Shown here piece after piece: positions 17,982 to 23,264 of a stretch of DNA of 23,264 nt. The notes under the pieces are model-generated. The model did no database searches. It worked only from the letters and a program-made list of their open reading frames with translations, and was not told the DNA's origin. The stretch is from Prasinococcaceae sp. CCMP 1430. Its lineage: Eukaryota > Prasinodermophyta > Palmophyllophyceae > Prasinococcales > Prasinococcaceae. Both the position numbers and the translations under genes were made by a program. Each line of letters opens with the position of its first letter. Position 1 is the first letter of the stretch. Where the stretch lies: assembly GCA_013416795.1 (NCBI GenBank), contig RQSC01000053.1:72473-95736 (forward strand). Reading direction: 5' to 3'.

Positions 17982-18011
17982 CGCATGCATTCATACGTAT
18001 GCTTGCATGCG
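17982..18011. repeat. 30-bp near-perfect palindrome
   Basis: The two halves match their reverse complement at 26 of 30 positions. The centre CATACGTATG is a perfect 10-bp palindrome, and the outer arms are CGCATGCA and TGCATGCG. It lies about 120 bases upstream of the longest RecQ frame and downstream of uL15. Confidence 0.8.
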
Positions 18012-18112
18012 ATGCTAAGTTGTGGCGCGACAGGTGGGTGCGCGGCATGCGGTTCCCCGACCGACGTGTGGGCGGGTTGGGTGAGGGGGGCGGGGAGGGA
18101 GAGCGCGCTGGG

Positions 18113-18132
18113 TGCGTGCGTGCGTGCGTGCG
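18113..18132 (+). repeat. (TGCG)5 microsatellite
   Basis: Five exact TGCG units lie within a longer G/T-rich tract. They sit in the sequence following the last recognisable uL15 exon, where an expansion or assembly collapse could remove sequence. Confidence 0.85.
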
Positions 18133-18226
18133 GGTGTGCGGGGGTGTGCGTGGGCGGGTGCGTCCACGCGTGCGAGTGGGCGAGTGGGCGCGCGCGGGCG
18201 CGTGCCTGCGCGCGTGTGCTGTATAC

Positions 18227-18591
18227 CCTTGAGCTTCGGCAGCCGCCTGTACAGCGGGTTCTGACCGCCCTCGAAGCCTGGCCGCGTGCCCGTGCCCGAG
18301 CGCGACTTCTGGCCGCGCATGCCGAAACCGCAGGTCGCGCCCTGGCCGGCGGAGATACCGCGGCCCTTGCGCGTCTTGTCCGTCTTCGCACCCTCGGCGG
18401 GGCCGATGTTGTTCAGCCTGAAGCGCTCTGTGGGCGCCGCGGGGGGGGAAGCGAAGTGTCAGCCGCACGCGCCGCAGTAGACGTCCCGGCGCCGCAGGCA
18501 GCCAACCCCACCCACCCGTCGCGCCGCCGGGCGTCGCGCGATCATACAGCGCACAGCGCGCTGGTGCGGCCGCCGGCGCGCGCTCGGCCAT
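18227..18591 (-). CDS. RPL15: Plastid-type ribosomal protein uL15, N-terminal fragment
   Basis: A large-subunit ribosomal protein of bacterial/plastid type. The exon at 18427-18227 encodes about 66 residues with the family's glycine-rich core: [14 protein letters not shown], then [17 protein letters not shown], then RGQKSRSG and [20 protein letters not shown]. The [15 protein letters not shown] form matches nuclear-encoded plant plastid L15. The acceptor CCCACAG is preceded by GCTGAC and a C/T tract. The exon ends at donor G|GTATAC. A first exon is tentative: ATG at 18591, donor at 18515, intron 88 bases, phase 1 on both sides. It would give only about 26 residues of presequence, with no clear signal peptide. 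The C-terminal 100 or so residues are absent before RecQ begins on the same strand. It is therefore a broken copy or an assembly fault. Confidence 0.75.
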
Positions 18592-18675
18592 AACTCCGCC
18601 GACCCATCCATCCCAGCCGCAGTGGGGACTGCTGCGCTCGCCGCGAGGCACGCGCGACGCTCGCAAGCGGCGACG

Positions 18676-20652
18676 ATGGCAGGGTTGGGTACGGCCCCGT
18701 CCACAGACTCAAGGAAGTGGGAGGTGGAGGGGGGGAGAGGGGGCTAGCTTCCGCGGGGAGCCACCGCTGCGTTCCGCAGCCCGCGCGCCGCCGGCGCGCG
18801 TGCGCCGGGCGCGNCAACTGCTGCATACTCCGGTGGAATTTGCTTCAAGTAGACGCCCCAGCGAGACGCCGAGCGCGGCGCGGCCGCGGCGGGCCGCGCC
18901 ACCACCGCCGAGGCCGAGGCTGCGAGCGCACTCGCACGCGAGGCTCGGGCGCTCGCCAGCCGTGACAAGTGCCTGACCGAACTCGAGAACGTGCGCAGGG
19001 AGGCCAATGAGCGCGTGGCCTCGCTGGCCGACATGAGGGCCAAACTGCGTGCCTCGGAGAGCACTGTGAGCGAGGAGGCCGCGCGCGCGCGGCGTAGTGC
19101 GGACGATTTGAAGCACCGCTTAAACGAGGCGCAGGGCGCGGCGCAGTCAGCGTCGACGGAGCGTGACCGCTGGGCGGAGCGCGCCGAGGCGGCGGAGGCC
19201 TCCGCATCGAGGGCGCAAGCGGAGCTCGCGCGCGCGCGCGAGGACGGCGAGCGCGCGGCGCGGCGCGAGTTCCGCAGGGACCAGATCGCCATCCAGACCG
19301 AGGTCAACGCCGCGCGCAAGGAGGCCGAGCAGCTGCGCGCCAGCTGCGGTGGCGGTGGCGGTGCGAGCGTCGGCGCGGTAGATGAGGGAGGCGCCGACAC
19401 AGGCGGGATGCCCGCCGAGGTGCCGAGCGCCGAGGAGCTCGCGCGGGCCTCGGAGGCTGCCGCGGAGAGCGAAACGGTGCTCGCTCTGCTCCAAAAAATC
19501 TCCATACTCGAGGAGGGCTGCGACGCGGACAGCGCCGGCGCGGCGTCATCAGCGTCCACGTTGCAGGGCGATGCGCAGATGCGGCGGCGTCTCTCGCGGG
19601 TAGAGGCCGAGTACGAGCGCCAGCGTCGCACCCTCGAGGATCGCGAGCAGCGGCTCGCCAGCGTGAAGGAGGCGCGCGACGTGTGGCGCACCAAAGCGCA
19701 GGACGCGGCCGCCGAGCTTGCGACGCGCACGGAGGAGCTCACGCGGGCGGCGAAAGACCGTTCCGACGTCAAGCGGCGCATGGCAGCCGAGGAGGCCGCG
19801 CAGGACGCGCAGGCACAGCTCGCGGTGGTCGAGGCCGAGCGCGACATGGCGTCCGACGAGGTGCAACGGCTACGAGCGAGCCTGAATGAGGCCATCGCGG
19901 CGGGCGAGGGGAGCGACTGCGCCTCCGGCGGTCTCAATGGCAGCCGCGCGACGAATCTCGAGGCAGAGCTCGACGAGGCGCGCGCGGCACTCGCTCAGGC
20001 ACGCCGCGACGCCGTCGAGGCGAACGGCAAAGCCGCTGGCGCTTCGTGTCCCGCACTTTCGGGCAGCAGCGCGTCGAGCGAGCTCCGCGCCGAGCTAGAA
20101 CGCGAGCAAGAGCGTCGCTTGCTTGCAGAGGCCGCGTTGCAGCGCTCCGAGACGTCATCGATGGGCACGGCCGCGGCGCTCGACGACAGCAAGGCCGAGA
20201 TCGAGCGCCTGCGCACGCAGGTGCTGGAGCTGCGCGATGCGAATGAGGACGCGGCTCCGGCTCCGGCCGCGGCCACGGCCAGCGCCGAAACACGACCGCC
20301 TGCCGGCACGACGGAGTGCGCGCAGGCCACGAGCGAGGAAGACATCGCCGGCATGCGAGAGGATCTCAGCCACGCGCGCGCACAGCTCGAGGAGCTGCGC
20401 GTGGCGGTGTACGTCGCTGACTCGGAGCGCGACAAGTGGTCTGCCGAAGCGATGCACCTGCAGCGGGAAGTGGAAAACTTGCGCGCATTCGCCGCGAGCA
20501 AGGGAGGGCTGCCCGGCGGTGGCGGCGGCGCGGAGAAGTACGCCGAGGGCGGCCAGGCCTTCAACCTGCGCGGGTACTCGCAAGAGTACTGGTTCAGCGC
20601 CCGCTGCTACTGCACGGCGCACCGACGCCACGACCCGCCTCACATACAGTAG
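18676..20652 (+). CDS. Long coiled-coil protein, 2 exons (first exon tentative)
   Basis: A mostly alpha-helical rod of unknown role. The solid part is 18862-20652, 597 codons rich in Glu, Ala, Arg and Gln with heptad-like spacing (for example RARRSADDLKHRLNEAQG and VEAERDMASDEVQRLRASL). Gly/Ser breaks occur near genomic 19350 and 19915. It ends in a distinct aromatic/Cys tail (YSQEYWFSARCYCTAHRRH). Such proteins are typically cytoskeletal, centrosomal or Golgi scaffolds. A plausible first exon is 18676-18723 (MAGLGTAPSTDSRKWE), spliced GTGGAG...CAG with phase 0 on both sides. That intron (138 bases) has the usual length and contains the N at 18813. Total would be 612 aa. The gene diverges from uL15 with 84 bases between starts. 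AATAAA follows the stop. Confidence 0.7.
18813..18813. other. Single ambiguous base (N), possible collapsed gap
   Basis: One N sits in GC-rich sequence inside the deduced intron of the coiled-coil gene. A lone N can mark an unresolved base or a gap of unknown size, so sequence may be missing here. Confidence 0.6.
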
Positions 20653-20679
20653 TATGGGCGCTCTCTAGCTAGTCACCCT

Positions 20680-20685
20680 AATAAA
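20680..20685 (+). promoter_or_regulatory. AATAAA polyadenylation signal
   Basis: A canonical AATAAA lies 27 bases after the coiled-coil stop codon, in an A/T-richer context. It is the only such hexamer found just downstream of a gene here. Confidence 0.5.
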
Positions 20686-20742
20686 TCTCAGCGCTCGTCG
20701 TTGGCTCCTGGCTGTGCCGCGGCGCTCGGTGTGCCCACGCGT

Positions 20743-21461
20743 TCATTTTGGTATGGTCACCAGCGCGAACCAGATCACAGATGTCAAATGCAAGCGCGGT
20801 TGAATCGTTTCCGCATTTTTTGTGATTCGAGTTGACCGCGCGTTCCCCAAGCGCGAACGCGCGCGCGTGCGCGCGCCGCGGCAGTGGCCGCGCAGCGTGC
20901 GTGCGGCAGGGGGCGCCGGCGCCTGCGGCGGGACTGGCGCAGCAGCGGGGGCCTGCGCCTGCGCCTGCGCCTGCGCCTGCGCCGCGAGCTTCTCCTCGGC
21001 CGCCCTCATGCGCCTCTGGTAGGGGGACATCTTCACGCGCCGTTGTCTGACCTCTATGGTGCGCGCGCGCACGCGAGCCCCGCACGCGCCTCAGTCAGCG
21101 CCGGCGGGCGGTGCGCACAGTCCAACTTCGTCCGCGGAAGGAGCTGTCACAGGATTCACCGGACAGGATACGTGCGAGCGGCGCGCACGGCTCACAACGC
21201 GCTCGCGCGTACGCACCGATGATGGACGGGATAGGGATGTCGTAATCAGTCCTGTCGTCAATTTCGCGCGCCTCCTGCGCAGGCCGCGTGGGTGGGCGCC
21301 GGTCTGCGATGGGGTTGCCCTGCGGGTGGTGGCCACCGCGAGGAGCAGGCAAGAGGTGAGTCAGCGGCCGTCGCGCGCGTGTTCGCTTGCCACGGGGCTC
21401 GCAAGCGCTCGTGTGCACGCACCTGGGAGGGACGGTTCTCGCGCGCGGCGGGCGCCGCGAC
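20743..21461 (-). CDS. Small spliced gene, unknown function, 5' end unresolved
   Basis: Minus-strand exons deduced from splice phase are 21461-21423 (tentative), 21319-21217 and 21053-20743. The introns are GTGCGT...CAG (103, phase 0) and GTGCGT...TAG (163, phase 1). Both have GCTGAC with its A 41 bases before the acceptor AG. The joined peptide runs from RENRPSQ|GNPIADRRPP through REIDDRTDYDIPIPSII|EVRQRRVKMSPYQRRMRAAEEKL. An Ala-Gln repeat encoded by (GCCTGC)5 and a Pro/Ala stretch follow. The final 35 residues to the stop lie in AT-rich DNA and may not be native. I recognise no family. No ATG occurs in the first exons. One at 21735 could serve through a further intron, but it would overlap the opposite-strand gene. 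Phase agreement at two introns is the main support. Confidence 0.45.
20951..20980. repeat. (GCCTGC)5 hexanucleotide repeat
   Basis: Five exact hexamers. On the minus strand, in the frame of the small spliced gene, they encode alternating Ala-Gln. Confidence 0.9.
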
Positions 21462-21577
21462 CTGTGGCGCGGCAGGCGCCGCAGGCGGCGCCGCGACAGT
21501 CGCAGCGGGTCGACAACGCACTCACAGCAGCAGAGGCAGAGGACACTGCGGTGTCCGCCCCGCCGCGGGCCGTCACG

Positions 21578-22960
21578 ATGGCGCCTCCGCCAGTGGCGAT
21601 GCCCCCACCGCCCGCCACCGCTGCTGGTGCTGCAACAACGTCCGACTCAGCGCTCACTGGGGCGAGCTCCGCGCCTGAGGCCAACGATTCCGTGCAGGCA
21701 GCGACGGACACAGCTGCGACCACGCCGCCTCCCATGTTTTCCGCGCCGCCGGTCACCTCGACCCCGCCAGGATTCACCGCCGCGGCAAGTACGCCTTCGC
21801 AGTCGCACCTGCGCAGACGCGGTCGTACGAGTGCGTCGCCCGCATCAATGCAGGAGCAACAGGAACGCGTTGCGGCGCTGACCAAGCCTCCACCACCGGC
21901 GCCGGCGGGGCCATTAGAGACCGGGACAAACGCCGGTGTTTCTGGCAGCGCCTCTGGAGCGAAGGCCGGCGGGATCAAACGCACGTTCACCATCATGCTG
22001 AGCGTGCTCATGATTGCCATCGGCATCGGCGCCGCGGGACTGGCGGCTCGGCCCGAAGCACGCGAAGCGCTCAGTGCTGCCGCTCACGCGCGGATGCACT
22101 GCGTGCCGTCCGTCGTGACCGTGATGACCGAGTGCACGACGGACGCCATGTCGTGCGCCGCCGTCGTGCACGGCATGAGGGTCCTGCCCATGCTTGCCGC
22201 TGCTGCTGTGGGTGCCCTGGTTTTGTCGGTGGCGTTTTCGTCGAGGCTCGGCTTCAACGGGGCCGTGCTGTACTGCGCGTTCCTCACCTCGGTGTTGGCC
22301 CTGGGGCTATTGTACGCCGGGTACGGATACGTACCTGGCTGCCTGCCGGCGGGGATTCCGAAGTGCGTCGTCAGCGATCTGCGCGCACAATACGCAGCTC
22401 TTCCCGAGTATCCAGGTGTCTTGCTACATCCGACGACGGCGGAGCCACCGCCGGCCGCTGCTCCAGTACCTGCAGTGCCCGTCGCAGATGCACCGCTCGA
22501 GCACGTCCAGGCGCCCCCCGAGCCTGCTGAGGGGATGTTGCGAACCGACTCCTCTCCCGATGCCATCGTCGACACGGACGCTGGGCGTGCAGAGGCGGTT
22601 GCCAATGCGGACGCACCCACACCATTGGATGGCGCCGAGGCCGATCCTGTCGAGTCGAATGCCGCGAGCGACGGAGCCGTCGAAAGCGCCGCACAGCAGC
22701 CTGACGAAGCTGCAAAGGTCGACGTGGACCTGGAGGCCTCCGGGAGTGAGGGCAGCGGCGTTGCTCCCGACGCAGATGCAAGCGTCCCAGACGCAGTTGA
22801 CGAGGTCGAGGCCGAACGTCTGGAGGAAGAGCGGCTAGCAGCAGCGCAGGCTGAGGCAGATGCACGAGCGATTGAGGCCGTCAAAGCCAAGTCCGCGCAG
22901 AAGCGCCAGGCGGAACAAGCCGCTGCGGCCGAGGCTGCCGCTGCAACCGCTGCTGCCGCC
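21578..22960 (+). CDS. Multi-pass membrane protein with charged Ala-rich tail, 3' partial
   Basis: The frame is open from before 21400 to the N at 22961, about 461 codons from the ATG at 21578. Later ATGs at 21734 and 21848 are possible starts. Residues 1-136 are Pro/Ala/Thr/Ser-rich. Hydrophobic segments follow at about 137-157 (FTIMLSVLMIAIGIGAAGL), 202-221 and 229-252 (ending GLLYAGYGYV), with Cys residues in the first loop (MHCVPSV, TECTTDAMSC). The rest is acidic and Ala-rich, ending in a helical Glu/Ala/Lys stretch (VEAERLEEERLAAAQAEAD). The family is unknown. Coding sequence appears to stop abruptly at the N, after which the DNA looks like spacer. The true C-terminus is therefore missing. 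Confidence 0.65.
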
Positions 22961-22961
22961 G
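22961..22961. other. Single ambiguous base (N) ending a coding region
   Basis: Coding character (Ala-rich helix) on the left changes to GC-rich spacer-like sequence immediately on the right. This suggests a gap or misjoin rather than a simple base-call ambiguity. Confidence 0.55.
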
Positions 22962-23264
22962 NTCCGGCGCGCGCCCGCCGCCCGCCGATCGCCCCCACCG
23001 CACCGAGAGGCCCTACCGCCCTCCCCCCCACGCGCCGACCTCGCCCGTCCGCTGCGCTCCCGCGCTCTCGCCAGGCGGCGCGGTGTGGCACCCCCCTGCC
23101 CTCGCTGGCGCCCGTCCCGCAGTGGTTTCCGCGCGCGAAAAGCGCGCGAAAACAGGCGCTCACCGCGCTTAGCTGGCGCTCATCCGTACCTCGCCATGCC
23201 GCCCCCCAAACACGCACACACGCATCGCCGCGCCGCGCCGCGCAGCGCCGCGCGCACCGCCGCG
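22962..23264. other. GC-rich 3' end of window, no supported gene
   Basis: The plus frame stays open but reads as Arg/Pro-rich low complexity. On the minus strand, an ATG at 23197 followed by GTACGG could be a first exon encoding only MAR, but no second exon is recognisable. A tandem GCGCGCGAAAA repeat lies at 23131-23152. Confidence 0.4.
23131..23152 (-). promoter_or_regulatory. Tandem E2F-like sites (TTTTCGCGCGC x2)
   Basis: Two exact 11-base units read TTTTCGCGCGC on the minus strand, matching the E2F/DP consensus TTTSGCGC. They abut TTTCCGCG on the plus strand (23126-23133). E2F sites control cell-cycle genes in plants and algae; which gene this would serve is unknown. Confidence 0.35.

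Larger units (their letters stand above)
17860..18226. other. Region between RecQ start and the uL15 fragment
   Basis: No gene is supported. The missing C-terminal half of uL15 should lie here if intact, but none of the three minus-strand frames resembles it. The left part (17930-18020) is AT-richer, with GAAACTGAAACC and a 30-bp imperfect palindrome. The right part (18050-18220) is G-rich with a (TGCG)5 microsatellite and would be intron of the uL15 gene. Confidence 0.55.

Noticed and set aside
18744-19937. 397-codon minus-strand frame
   Set aside because: Ser/Ala/Arg-rich complement of the coiled-coil gene, crossing an N and the deduced intron.
23150-23197. Minus-strand micro-exon encoding MAR followed by GTACGG
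   Set aside because: Only an ATG and a plausible donor are visible, with no recognisable second exon before the N.
22084-23217. 377-codon minus-strand frame
   Set aside because: Ser/Ala/Thr-rich complement of the membrane-protein frame and its acidic tail, with an N inside.
1-23264. tRNA, rRNA, CRISPR array, transposase or integrase
   Set aside because: Looked for on both strands; no cloverleaf, rRNA signature, regular spacer array or mobile-element protein motif was recognised.

Overview
ORGANISM. The window looks like nuclear DNA of a GC-rich unicellular eukaryotic alga. At least five genes are split by GT-AG introns of roughly 100-180 bases. The protein repertoire is eukaryotic: a kinesin motor, a plant-type MscS-like channel, a BLM-type RecQ helicase, a secretory-pathway sulfotransferase and a fragment of a plastid-type ribosomal protein uL15. 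Coding DNA is strongly G/C-ending, and spacers combine (GC)n tracts with short AT-rich islands. A haptophyte or another alga with a secondary plastid would fit, but the sequence alone does not fix the lineage. LAYOUT. 1-2051: spacer, a short ankyrin-repeat ORF of noticeably lower GC (672-1202), then a second spacer. 2052-4403 (+): kinesin, three exons. 4641-5150 (-) and 6002-6493 (+): two small unrecognised hydrophobic proteins transcribed divergently from an 850-base spacer. 6676-9983 (-): MscS-like channel, four exons. 10803-12686 (+): secreted or Golgi-type sulfotransferase, three exons. 13003-17859 (-): single-exon RecQ helicase. 18227-18591 (-): N-terminal part of plastid uL15 whose remainder is missing. 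18676-20652 (+): long coiled-coil protein, probably two exons. 20743-21461 (-): small spliced gene of unknown function. 21578-22960 (+): multi-pass membrane protein with an alanine-rich charged tail, cut off at an N. CONTEXT. Neighbouring genes do not form an obvious pathway, as expected for a eukaryotic chromosome. Gene orientation alternates, giving divergent promoters and convergent 3' ends. All gene models here were assembled by hand from reading frame, splice-site phase and family motifs. WHAT STANDS OUT. (1) Short words and palindromes recur between AT-rich spacer islands. (2) A GCTGAC branch-point-like motif occurs in six deduced introns. (3) Two introns are multiples of three and stop-free, so retaining them would keep the frame. 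(4) The uL15 gene is truncated. (5) Two single-N positions may be collapsed assembly gaps. (6) Opposite-strand gene models compete around 21.3-21.7 kb. No mobile element, CRISPR array, tRNA or rRNA was seen.
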